Below are positions 18,288-26,343 of a DNA stretch of 36,423 bases, piece by piece; position 1 is the first letter of the stretch, and each line of letters begins with the position of its first letter. This stretch comes from Vallitalea sp. GTDB lineage: Bacteria; Bacillota; Clostridia; Lachnospirales; Vallitaleaceae. The stretch lies in assembly GCA_025210515.1 (NCBI GenBank), contig JAOARM010000009.1, forward strand, positions 1 through 36,423, read 5' to 3'. The notes under the pieces are model-generated. The model did not search any database, was not told the DNA's origin, and was given only the letters and a program-made list of their open reading frames with translations. Position numbers and translations under genes: made by a program.

Positions 18288-18315
18288 ATGATATCGTATT
18301 TTAAAAAAATTGCAA
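18288..18315 (-). promoter_or_regulatory. Promoter of the cold-shock gene
   Basis: On the minus strand: -35 TTGCAA (18310-18315), 16-nt spacer, -10 TATCAT (18288-18293, 5 of 6). The pepD end lies about 120 nt further upstream. Confidence 0.6.
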
Positions 18316-18434
18316 GTGTTTTTTACTCATTTTTTATTTATTTGTTACTTTTAAACAAAAGCACCTCTATAATTCTAATGGTTTTTGTTAGTATTAACAA
18401 TGGTTTTTTTGCTATACCGAATGCATATTTTTAA

Positions 18435-19889
18435 TTATTTTATGTTTTTTAATACATTTAATAAAAACTCCCATGTTCTCCTAGTAGATGAGATACTTAG
18501 TTTTTCATCTGGAGTATGAACATCAAACATATTAGGGCCAATTGAAATCATATCAAGAGATTCTATTTTTTCATCAAAAACTCCACATTCAAGTCCTGCA
18601 TGAATTGCTTTTATTAACGGTTTTTTGCTGTACATATCTTCATATGTTTTAATAAATATATCTCTTAACTTTGATTCTTTTCTATATTCCCACTCTGGAT
18701 ATTGACCATTTACAATAAATTTTGCTCCACTTTTACTTGCAAATAACTCTAATTGTTGCTTTATTAACTCTTTCAATGAACCAACAGAACTTCTAACTGC
18801 AAATATTAGTCTTACAGATGTTTCAGTTGTAATAATTACCCCAAGATTAAGAGAACTTTCTACTAGTCCATCTATATCTGCACTCATAGTTTGAATACCG
18901 TTTGGTACATTCATTATTAAAAATATAAGTTCATCTAATGTATTTTTTGAAATTGTATTTTTCTTGATTGTTTCATCTTCTTTTGTTACTACAAAGACAA
19001 TTCCACTATCACTAGTCTTATATTCTTTTTGAACAATTTTTTCTAGATTATTAACTATATCTTTTATTTTATTAATTTCATCCTTATTTACTATAACGTT
19101 CACATAGGCTTCACGTGGAATAGCGTTATCTTTTGACCCTCCCCACGCTTCAACTAAATGGATATCTACTTGATTATTTAATTCATGTAAAATACGTCCT
19201 AGTAATTTATTAGAATTAGCTCTATTTTTATCTATTTCTCCACCTGAATGACCACCTTTTAATCCTTTAACCATAATCTTTACAAGTGAACCTTCTGTTT
19301 CTTTAAATTCTATTGGAAGATCCATAGCTACCTTTAATCCTCCAGCACAACTAACTAGAAATTCACCTTCTTCTTCACTGTCTAGATTAATAAGGTATTT
19401 ACCTTCTAAGTTAGATGCATCAAGTGCTATTGCTCCATTCATTCCAACCTCTTCATCAGTTGTAAATAGCGCTTCAATAGCAGGATGTTCTATTTCCTGT
19501 GAATCAAGAATAGCTAGACAATATGCTACTGCAATACCATTGTCACCACCAAGTGTTGTACCATCTGCACTAATAAAATCTCCATCTACTAGTAGTTTGA
19601 TAGGGTCTTCTAGAAAGTTATGTTCTGTGTCAAAGTTTTTTTCACAAACTATATCCATATGACCTTGTAATATAACTGTAGGAGCTTTTTCATATCCTTT
19701 TGTAGCATTTTTTTTAATAATTACATTTAATGCATCATCTTGAATAACTTCAAGTCCTCTATCTTGTGCGAATTTAACTAAGTAGTCGCTAATTTGTTTT
19801 TCATTACCAGAACCTCTTGGTATGTTACTTATTTCTTCAAAATAACTAAATACACTACTAGGTTCTATCCCTTCTAATACATTATTCAT
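18435..19889 (-). CDS. pepD: Aminoacyl-histidine dipeptidase (M20C), PepD-type
   Basis: 484-aa cytosolic zinc dipeptidase of the Xaa-His dipeptidase family, splitting dipeptides such as carnosine-type and unspecific substrates. Metal-site motifs are visible: ILQGHMDIVCE (first His and Asp), LGGDNGIAVAYCLAI, FTTDEEVGMNGA (catalytic Glu pair), INLDSEEEGEFLVSCAGG, KGLKGGHSGGEIDKNRAN, and near the end HAGLECGVF and SIGPNMFDVHTPDEKLSI. Length is normal. AGGTGA precedes the ATG. It begins 20 nt after the UPF0210 gene, so it is probably read through from the operon upstream. Confidence 0.94.
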   Translation of the reverse strand: MNNVLEGIEPSSVFSYFEEISNIPRGSGNEKQISDYLVKFAQDRGLEVIQDDALNVIIKKNATKGYEKAPTVILQGHMDIVCEKNFDTEHNFLEDPIKLLVDGDFISADGTTLGGDNGIAVAYCLAILDSQEIEHPAIEALFTTDEEVGMNGAIALDASNLEGKYLINLDSEEEGEFLVSCAGGLKVAMDLPIEFKETEGSLVKIMVKGLKGGHSGGEIDKNRANSNKLLGRILHELNNQVDIHLVEAWGGSKDNAIPREAYVNVIVNKDEINKIKDIVNNLEKIVQKEYKTSDSGIVFVVTKEDETIKKNTISKNTLDELIFLIMNVPNGIQTMSADIDGLVESSLNLGVIITTETSVRLIFAVRSSVGSLKELIKQQLELFASKSGAKFIVNGQYPEWEYRKESKLRDIFIKTYEDMYSKKPLIKAIHAGLECGVFDEKIESLDMISIGPNMFDVHTPDEKLSISSTRRTWEFLLNVLKNIK

Positions 19890-19909
19890 CTTGTAATCAC
19901 CTTTCTAAA

Positions 19910-21268
19910 TCAATTTTTAAAACTATGAATAGGAGCAGGTATTCGCCCTCCCCTATTAATAAGTCTTTCACATCCAAATTCATTTATAGACATAATTGGA
20001 GCATAACCAAGTAATCCACCAAATTCAGCAGTATCACCTACATCTTTTCCTATTACAGGAATAATTCTTACCGCTGTAGTTTTTTGATTAATCATTCCAA
20101 TTGCCATTTCATCTGCAATAATACCTGAGATAGTAGATTCTTTTGTCTTCCCAGGTATTGCTATCATATCTAGTCCTACTGAGCATACACAAGTCATTGC
20201 TTCTAGTTTCTCAATTGTTAAAGCCCCTGCATTAACTGCATCAATCATTCCTTGATCTTCACTAACAGGAATAAAAGCACCGCTTAATCCGCCAACATAT
20301 GATGATGCCATAACACCACCTTTTTTAACTTGATCATTAAGTAATGCAAGCGCAGCTGTAGTACCTGGCGCACCAACATAATCAACACCTATTTCTTGAA
20401 GAATTTCTGCTATACTGTCTCCAATAGCTGGTGTTGGTGCAAGTGATAAATCAATAATCCCAAAAGGAACTCCCAATTTTTTTGATGCTTCTTTTGCCAC
20501 TAGTTGTCCAACTCTAGTAATTTTAAAAGCTGTTTTTTTGATAGTTTCACACAATTTTTCAAAATCAGAATCTTTACATTCTTCTAATGCCTTTTTCACA
20601 ACACCTGGTCCACTAACACCTACATTGATAACTGTATCATCTTCACTAACGCCGTGAAAAGCTCCTGCCATAAATGGGTTATCATCTGGAGCATTACAGA
20701 AAATAACAAATTTGGCACATCCTATTGAATCAGCATCTTTTGTAAGTGTGGCTGTTTCTTTTATAGTTTTTCCAAGTAATTTAACTGCATCCATATTAAT
20801 TCCTGTTTTAGTTGAACCAACATTTACAGAACTACATACTCTTTCTGTAGTAGCAAGAGCTTCTGGAATAGACTCTATAAGCTTTTTATCACTATCTGTC
20901 ATACCTTTACTCACAATTGCAGAAAAACCGCCTATAAAGTTAACTCCAACTTCTCTAGCTGCTTTATCTAATGTTTCTGCAATAGATAAATATGAATCTG
21001 TTTTTGTACTAGAAGCAGCAATAGCTATTGGAGTAACAGAAATTCTTTTATTAACGATAGGTATACCATATTTTTTCTCAATCTCTTCACCAACTTTAAC
21101 TAAATTTTTAGCCTTAGTTGTAATTTTATTATATATGTTTTCGTTAAATTTATTAATATCTGGATCAGCACAATCAATTAGATTAATACCCATTGTAATT
21201 GTTCTTACATCAAGATTTTCTTGTAGAATCATTTTATTGGTTTCTAGTACCTCTAATGAATTAATCAT
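19910..21268 (-). CDS. UPF0210 (DUF711, PFL-family) protein
   Basis: 452 aa, the normal length for this widely conserved family. Recognisable segments are [13 protein letters not shown] near the start, [69 protein letters not shown], and the C-terminal [18 protein letters not shown]. Structures of the family resemble glycyl-radical-like barrels, but no reaction is established. It directly follows the ACT-domain gene, an association seen across Firmicutes and archaea, so the two probably work together. The start ATG has AGAGGGGA at a rather long spacing (about 14 nt); no better in-frame start is nearby. Confidence 0.92.
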   Translation of the reverse strand: MINSLEVLETNKMILQENLDVRTITMGINLIDCADPDINKFNENIYNKITTKAKNLVKVGEEIEKKYGIPIVNKRISVTPIAIAASSTKTDSYLSIAETLDKAAREVGVNFIGGFSAIVSKGMTDSDKKLIESIPEALATTERVCSSVNVGSTKTGINMDAVKLLGKTIKETATLTKDADSIGCAKFVIFCNAPDDNPFMAGAFHGVSEDDTVINVGVSGPGVVKKALEECKDSDFEKLCETIKKTAFKITRVGQLVAKEASKKLGVPFGIIDLSLAPTPAIGDSIAEILQEIGVDYVGAPGTTAALALLNDQVKKGGVMASSYVGGLSGAFIPVSEDQGMIDAVNAGALTIEKLEAMTCVCSVGLDMIAIPGKTKESTISGIIADEMAIGMINQKTTAVRIIPVIGKDVGDTAEFGGLLGYAPIMSINEFGCERLINRGGRIPAPIHSFKN

Positions 21269-21287
21269 ATACTATTATCAATCCCCT

Positions 21288-21560
21288 CTATAATCTGTGC
21301 ATTTTTCTGAATATATCTTCATGTTGAAGCTTAATTGTAACTCCAATATTCTGTCCCAATTCATCTAATTCATCTACTACTTCACCAAAGGATTTAGATA
21401 TATTATTAACATCAACAATCATCATCATGTTAAAATAATCTTGTACTATAGTTTGAGATATATCAAGTATATTAATATTACTCTCAGCTAGAAAAGTACA
21501 TACATCTGAAATTATTCCAACTCTATCTTTTCCTACTACTGTTATAATTCCTTTTTTCAT
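21288..21560 (-). CDS. ACT-domain protein (UPF0237)
   Basis: 90-aa single ACT domain, a ligand-sensing fold usually binding amino acids. It begins MKKGIITVVGKDRVGIISDV, with the family motif GKDRVGI, followed by NINILDISQTIVQDYFNMMM. The frame is open 17 codons further upstream, but AAAGGATG sits before the ATG at 21560 and that start gives the exact family length. The partner UPF0210 gene begins 20 nt downstream. It may be the regulatory subunit or sensor for that protein; the ligand is unknown. Confidence 0.92.
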   Translation of the reverse strand: MKKGIITVVGKDRVGIISDVCTFLAESNINILDISQTIVQDYFNMMMIVDVNNISKSFGEVVDELDELGQNIGVTIKLQHEDIFRKMHRL

Positions 21561-21600
21561 ATTTATTACATCCTTTCTTATATTTATATATAGTTGTTCC

Positions 21601-22401
21601 CTATATAACAACTAAATTAGAATTGCTACTTCTTGAAGCAACAGATAAATTTAAGTTGTCACAATTAATATGAGAACAATTATTCAATACTAATTTAACT
21701 GATTCATATGCAAGTTCTGGAAAATTATTTTCATTACTAAGATGTCCAAGTATTACATGTGTTAATTGTTTATTATATAATGTTGATATTAAATTTGCTG
21801 ATGTTTCATTGGAAAGATGCCCTACATCGCTTAATATTCTTTTTTTCAAATAATATGGATATTTGCCTGCTTCTAGCATTTTAACATCATGATTAGCTTC
21901 TATAAATAATATATTACTATCTTGTAATTTATTAAGTATGTATTCATTATAACATCCTAAATCAGTAGCTATACTTATTTTTTTATCTCTTTTTCTAAAT
22001 GTATAGCCCACAGGATTAATAGCATCATGAAAAGAATTAAAAGGATGTATAGTCAAATCCTTAATATTAAAATCTTCATCTGGATATATTTCTACAAATA
22101 AATCATTAGAAACTTTACCTATAGATCTATAATTAAGAGTTGCTTCCCAAGTTTTTCTAGTAGCATATATTGGCATATTATACCTTCTTGCAAGTACACC
22201 AATTCCTTTTATATGATCTGAATGTTCATGTGTTATTAAAATTCCATCTATAGAGTTAGGATCAACATTCAATTCTTTTAATCCTAATTCCACTTTTTTT
22301 CCACTAATACCAGAATCAACTAGAAGATTAACGTTATCTGTACCTATATATATACAATTTCCACTACTTCCACTTGCTATACTACATATTTTAAGTTCCA
22401 T
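21601..22401 (-). CDS. MBL-fold metallo-hydrolase, YycJ/WalJ type
   Basis: 266-aa metallo-beta-lactamase-fold enzyme. It has the family start CSIASGSSGNCIYIGT, the zinc motif THEHSDHIKG (HxHxDH), SFHDAINPVGY, SIATDLGCYNEYI (bridging Asp) and the late HVILGHLSNENNFPELA. YycJ-type proteins resemble 5'-3' exonucleases, and in Bacillus the gene lies in the walRK locus; here it is not next to a two-component system. It follows the diguanylate cyclase gene by about 60 nt with a hairpin between. Substrate not predicted beyond nucleic acid, by family. Confidence 0.88.
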   Translation of the reverse strand: MELKICSIASGSSGNCIYIGTDNVNLLVDSGISGKKVELGLKELNVDPNSIDGILITHEHSDHIKGIGVLARRYNMPIYATRKTWEATLNYRSIGKVSNDLFVEIYPDEDFNIKDLTIHPFNSFHDAINPVGYTFRKRDKKISIATDLGCYNEYILNKLQDSNILFIEANHDVKMLEAGKYPYYLKKRILSDVGHLSNETSANLISTLYNKQLTHVILGHLSNENNFPELAYESVKLVLNNCSHINCDNLNLSVASRSSNSNLVVI

Positions 22402-22424
22402 ACTAAATCTCCTATCTAAAACTC

Positions 22425-22453
22425 AAGCTATAAACCAAAAAAGTTTATAGCTT
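22425..22453. repeat. Perfect intergenic hairpin without T-tract
   Basis: 11-bp arms AAGCTATAAAC (22425-22435) and GTTTATAGCTT (22443-22453) around a 7-nt loop, between the cyclase stop and the yycJ-type start. Neither strand has a proper T-run after it, so it is more likely an RNA processing or stability element than a full terminator. Confidence 0.5.
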
Positions 22454-22463
22454 ATATTATACA

Positions 22464-24125
22464 TTATAAATTCATATTATCAATAGTAATTCTTCCTCTT
22501 CCATGGGCTTTTGAATAATACATAGCTTTATCTGCTCTTCTTATTAACTCATCCGTACTATTACATAATTCTGGATATGATGTAATACCTATGCTAATAT
22601 CAACATTAACAAGTTCATCATTATTGAATATTTTTTCTTCCTTAATACGTTCATGAATTATCTCCATAATTTTTAACGTTTCTTTTATTGCTTTATCTGG
22701 AAAAACAATAACAAACTCTTCTCCACCATATCTACCAGTAATACCACTATGTAAAGCAGCACATTTTTCAGTAATAGAAGCAACGCTTTTTAAAACTATG
22801 TCCCCAAAAATATGACCATATGTATCATTAATAACTTTAAATTTATCAATATCAAAAAGTACAAGAGATAACTTTTTATTATTTTTTACTGCTTCAATAG
22901 AAAAATCCTCTAAAACTTTTTGAAAATGTTTTCTATTATATACATTAGTTAACCCATCTAGTTTTGCCATTTTTTCCATTTTGGCATATAAGTTCGCATT
23001 GTTAATTGCTATATTTATTTGATTAGCTATACCTTGAAAGAATTGCAAGCTATTTTCCTTGATTATATTTGATGACTCATGTTCCGCAATTAATAAGCCA
23101 TAAGTAATATTATCATTTAGTATTGGAATTATAACAAGAGAACCTATTTCTCTATTACAAGTAAATTCATATGAACCTTTACTCACATTATTATCAATAT
23201 ATGGCTCTCCAATTTTAAAATATTGATTTAGTATACCTGAATTAATTGCAGAAACAAAACATTTACTATAGTCTTCATCATGGGTAGATTTAACTTTATA
23301 ATAATAATAATCTTTTTTAGTATCATATATAACCAATGAACAGGTATTTACACCAATAGCTCCTAAAATAGAGTCCGTAACTAGCTCCATCAATTCTTCA
23401 ATATCCAATACAGAACTAATATATCTTAACAATTCATTTTGAATATACATTTCAGCTGTAAATCTATTAAGTCTTTTATTAGCTTCTTCTAACTCAGCTT
23501 TCTGTCCAACTAATTGATTATGTACTACTTGAAATTGTTGTTGAGAAACTCTAAGCTCTTCATTTCTATAATTTAATTTTGAACATAAATCTTTATGTAT
23601 TATAATTTGATTTTTCAACTCATTTGTAATAGAAAAAAATATAAAATACACACCTATTAATATAACTATTTTTAATAACATAAAAAATAGGGTGTCTATA
23701 GTTAACATTTGAAAAACAAAGATATAAGTTGAACCAATGGTAAATGGTAATACGGCTAAAATCAATGTATTATATTTGAATAGCCTATTATCAGTACCAA
23801 ATGCAACAATAGCCTCAATACACAATAAAATATATGATATAACTCCAGTATTAGATAAAAATCTATTTTGTTGAAATATAATAAGAGAAGCAATAATTAA
23901 TTGTATTAATTTTATTATGTAAAAAACACATATGTTTTCAAAGTAATTAACTTTATACAAACATATATTTACTATATATATAACAACTGTAGTCACCAAA
24001 GCATATATAACATATTTATCATAATAATCACAGAACCAAGCAATTAATGCATAGAACATAATCATTACAATAATTATTAAATGTAAGATAATAAATTTAT
24101 TTTCATATTTGAAATTCAGTTTCAA
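22464..24125 (-). CDS. Membrane-bound GAF-GGDEF diguanylate cyclase, TTG start
   Basis: 553 aa from TTG 24125, which has GAGGAGA 7 nt upstream and begins 10 nt after the FtsA-like stop; the longer frame would overlap that gene by 38 nt and lacks an RBS. Six hydrophobic segments fill the N-terminal 170 residues. A coiled coil (EELRVSQQQFQVVHNQLVGQ region) and a GAF-like domain (RYISSVLDIEELMELVTDSI onward) follow. The C-terminal GGDEF domain has FDIDKFKVINDTYGH and the active-site GGEEF. The inhibitory RxxD site before GGEEF reads HSGI, so product feedback at that site is unlikely. It should make cyclic di-GMP from two GTP at the membrane. The signal sensed is unknown. Confidence 0.92.
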   Translation of the reverse strand: MKLNFKYENKFIILHLIIIVMIMFYALIAWFCDYYDKYVIYALVTTVVIYIVNICLYKVNYFENICVFYIIKLIQLIIASLIIFQQNRFLSNTGVISYILLCIEAIVAFGTDNRLFKYNTLILAVLPFTIGSTYIFVFQMLTIDTLFFMLLKIVILIGVYFIFFSITNELKNQIIIHKDLCSKLNYRNEELRVSQQQFQVVHNQLVGQKAELEEANKRLNRFTAEMYIQNELLRYISSVLDIEELMELVTDSILGAIGVNTCSLVIYDTKKDYYYYKVKSTHDEDYSKCFVSAINSGILNQYFKIGEPYIDNNVSKGSYEFTCNREIGSLVIIPILNDNITYGLLIAEHESSNIIKENSLQFFQGIANQINIAINNANLYAKMEKMAKLDGLTNVYNRKHFQKVLEDFSIEAVKNNKKLSLVLFDIDKFKVINDTYGHIFGDIVLKSVASITEKCAALHSGITGRYGGEEFVIVFPDKAIKETLKIMEIIHERIKEEKIFNNDELVNVDISIGITSYPELCNSTDELIRRADKAMYYSKAHGRGRITIDNMNL

Positions 24126-24135
24126 GCTTATCTCC

Positions 24136-26166
24136 TCACTTGTCCCAATATACTTCAATTTTATCTTCTGCATTTATATTTTCCATATAAGATGCATTTC
24201 TACCATTTACAAGGCAAATAATTTTCCCTTTTGGATTTTTTAAGTTAAAGTCAATATAATCAAAAATATCAACAAATATGTAAGTTTCTTTTCCTCTCAT
24301 AATAATCTCTTTATCATTTACGTATACTTTTATTTCACGATTATTAACTGATATATTAGTTGATAAGTTAGAATCTATAATTAATTCTTTATTACTAATT
24401 TCATCTTTATCTTGAATATTAATTATCAGTTTATCGTTTTTTACAACAATATAATCTTGAGATTTTAAAACATCGCTTATATAAACATCAGTATTATCTG
24501 ACTTGATATTTTCCATCTCTAATATATCTTTTATAGAATATTGGGCATCTATATTTATAGTGTCATTATCTTTAATTACATAGTCATTACTAACAATTTC
24601 ATTATTAACAATAATTTTATAAGGCAAAGTCATCTTATTATCATTAATATATATATCAAACGTATCAAATTCATGCAAAATATTTTCTACCAATAATGTA
24701 GGTGACTTACCGTGTATTGCTACTTTTAACATAATTTCATCATTAGCGTGAATTGGATGATTAAGTGATGCTATTTCACCATTTACAAGAATTGACGCTG
24801 GTTCTCCTGTTTCACCACGCAACTTTCTACTTTCTCCATTAAGTTCATAATGTATATCGTTACCCCTTCTACATATAAGATTTTTATGATTAAACCCTTT
24901 ATATGCAACTACATCAACTAAAGTTAAGTTATTATTATTAAATATTTTTATTTCTTCACCATTAACTTTAATGCTAATAAAATCATTATTATCTTTATCT
25001 AATCCACATAAGCATATACCAACAGGAGTAACCATTTCAGGTATTTTTAAGCTATTATTTATAAAAGAAATATTATCTAATACTTCAGCACCCCTTAATG
25101 CTACACGTTCATGTGGTAGTTCTAGCTTTTTGGCTAATACATTAGTGAAGTTTTTCAATTGACCACCACCACCAACACAAAAAACAGCGTTAGTAGATTT
25201 ATCACCGTTAAGTTCCATTATCTTCTTACTTATTTTATCTGCTAATGAATCAACAGTTTGCTCAATTAGCTTAAATATTTCCTCAGCCTCAACTTTATGC
25301 GATAAGCCCATAATATCTTTAAATGTTATTGTCTTTGCTTTATTTAACTTGATTTTTATCATCTCAGCAGTTTTAAAATCCACTAAGTAATTATGTACTA
25401 TCTGTTCAGTAATTTCATCTCCAGCCATTGGAATCATGCCATAAGCAATAATGCTACCATCTTTTGTAATAGCAATATCTGATGTACCTGCACCTATATC
25501 AACAAGTGCAATATTTAATAATCTATACTGTTCTGGAATAGCCACCTTAATAGCAGCTATTGGTTCAAGAGTTAGATTAGAAATTTTTAGGTCACTTCTG
25601 TTAATAACTGTATGTAAACTATCTACTACTTCTTGAGGTAAGAAAGTAGCAAGTAAATCTACCCCAATTTTTTTACCTTTGTGTCCCTCTAGATTAGATA
25701 ATGCATAATCATTAAGATAATATTTTGTAACACTATATCCTACACAGTGATATACTGTATCATCACCATCTAATTCACTACTTAATAATCCATGTGCTTT
25801 TTCAATTGCCATTAATTCTAATAAGTGTATATGTTCTTTAGTTATTACTTCATTAGATTCCATACTTTCTTCCACATGAACCTCATATGTCTTAAGAACT
25901 CGTCCAGCTGCTGCTATACAAACATTTTGCAACTTAAATCCAACTTGCTTTTCAAGTTCATTCTTAACATCATTTACTTTTTCTGCAACTTTTTCTATAT
26001 TATGAATTTGTCCATCAATCATAGCTCTAGTATCATGTTGAATTGTATGATGACCAATTATATTAAATATATCATCTTTTTTATAACCAACAATTCCTAC
26101 AATACTTCTTGTGCCAATATCTAGTCCAAAAACATATTCATTAACATGTACAATATCTTCTGTCAT
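24136..26166 (-). CDS. FtsA-like ATPase with long beta-rich C-terminal extension
   Basis: 676 aa. Residues 11-390 are an FtsA/PilM-type actin-fold ATPase: phosphate 1 GLDIGTRSIVG (14-24), an SHS2-type insertion (about 85-175), phosphate 2 LVDIGAGTSDIA (221-232) and adenosine motif FCVGGGGQLKNF (329-340). FtsA normally ends soon after with a membrane-binding helix. Here about 280 more residues follow, with none. The extension contains several short units of the form I-x-V-N-G/N-x-E followed by I-x-x-x-D-x-I-x-I, near 397, 458, 517, 613 and 650, suggesting tandem small beta-grasp-like domains. The last ends EDKIEVYWDK. The ATG has GAGGTGG upstream. Larger FtsA-like proteins of this kind occur in clostridia beside a true FtsA; a cytoskeletal or envelope role is inferred. 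Confidence 0.75.
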   Translation of the reverse strand: MTEDIVHVNEYVFGLDIGTRSIVGIVGYKKDDIFNIIGHHTIQHDTRAMIDGQIHNIEKVAEKVNDVKNELEKQVGFKLQNVCIAAAGRVLKTYEVHVEESMESNEVITKEHIHLLELMAIEKAHGLLSSELDGDDTVYHCVGYSVTKYYLNDYALSNLEGHKGKKIGVDLLATFLPQEVVDSLHTVINRSDLKISNLTLEPIAAIKVAIPEQYRLLNIALVDIGAGTSDIAITKDGSIIAYGMIPMAGDEITEQIVHNYLVDFKTAEMIKIKLNKAKTITFKDIMGLSHKVEAEEIFKLIEQTVDSLADKISKKIMELNGDKSTNAVFCVGGGGQLKNFTNVLAKKLELPHERVALRGAEVLDNISFINNSLKIPEMVTPVGICLCGLDKDNNDFISIKVNGEEIKIFNNNNLTLVDVVAYKGFNHKNLICRRGNDIHYELNGESRKLRGETGEPASILVNGEIASLNHPIHANDEIMLKVAIHGKSPTLLVENILHEFDTFDIYINDNKMTLPYKIIVNNEIVSNDYVIKDNDTINIDAQYSIKDILEMENIKSDNTDVYISDVLKSQDYIVVKNDKLIINIQDKDEISNKELIIDSNLSTNISVNNREIKVYVNDKEIIMRGKETYIFVDIFDYIDFNLKNPKGKIICLVNGRNASYMENINAEDKIEVYWDK

Positions 26167-26297
26167 AATTATTAAACCACCTCAATATGTTTTTACCATT
26201 CATATACACTATATATAATATCATATAAATTCAAAAAATCTATAGTTTTATATTTTTTTATGCTAATTTATTATAATATTAAAGTATAGTTATTCTA

Positions 26298-26337
26298 TCA
26301 AACTATATAAATATTTTTGCATATCTATATAGTTTGA
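26298..26337. repeat. Perfect 12-bp inverted repeat between the binding-protein gene and the FtsA-like gene
   Basis: Arms TCAAACTATATA (26298-26309) and TATATAGTTTGA (26326-26337) around a 16-nt loop, beginning 7 nt after the binding-protein stop on the minus strand. No T-run follows on either strand. It may be an mRNA 3' stabilising hairpin or a weak terminator. Confidence 0.5.
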
Positions 26338-26343
26338 CGAAGA

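Noticed and set aside
18360..18420. Short repeated AATGGTTTTT and GTTA/TAAC stem after pepD
   Set aside because: The T-run is on the wrong strand for pepD and the stem is only 6 bp; not a convincing terminator.
20712..21293. 193-codon plus-strand frame across the UPF0210 gene
   Set aside because: Antisense of a well-conserved protein family, no RBS and no homologous features.
24126..24173. Longer start for the diguanylate cyclase overlapping the FtsA-like gene
   Set aside because: There is no RBS for it, whereas TTG at 24125 has GAGGAGA at ideal spacing and removes the overlap.
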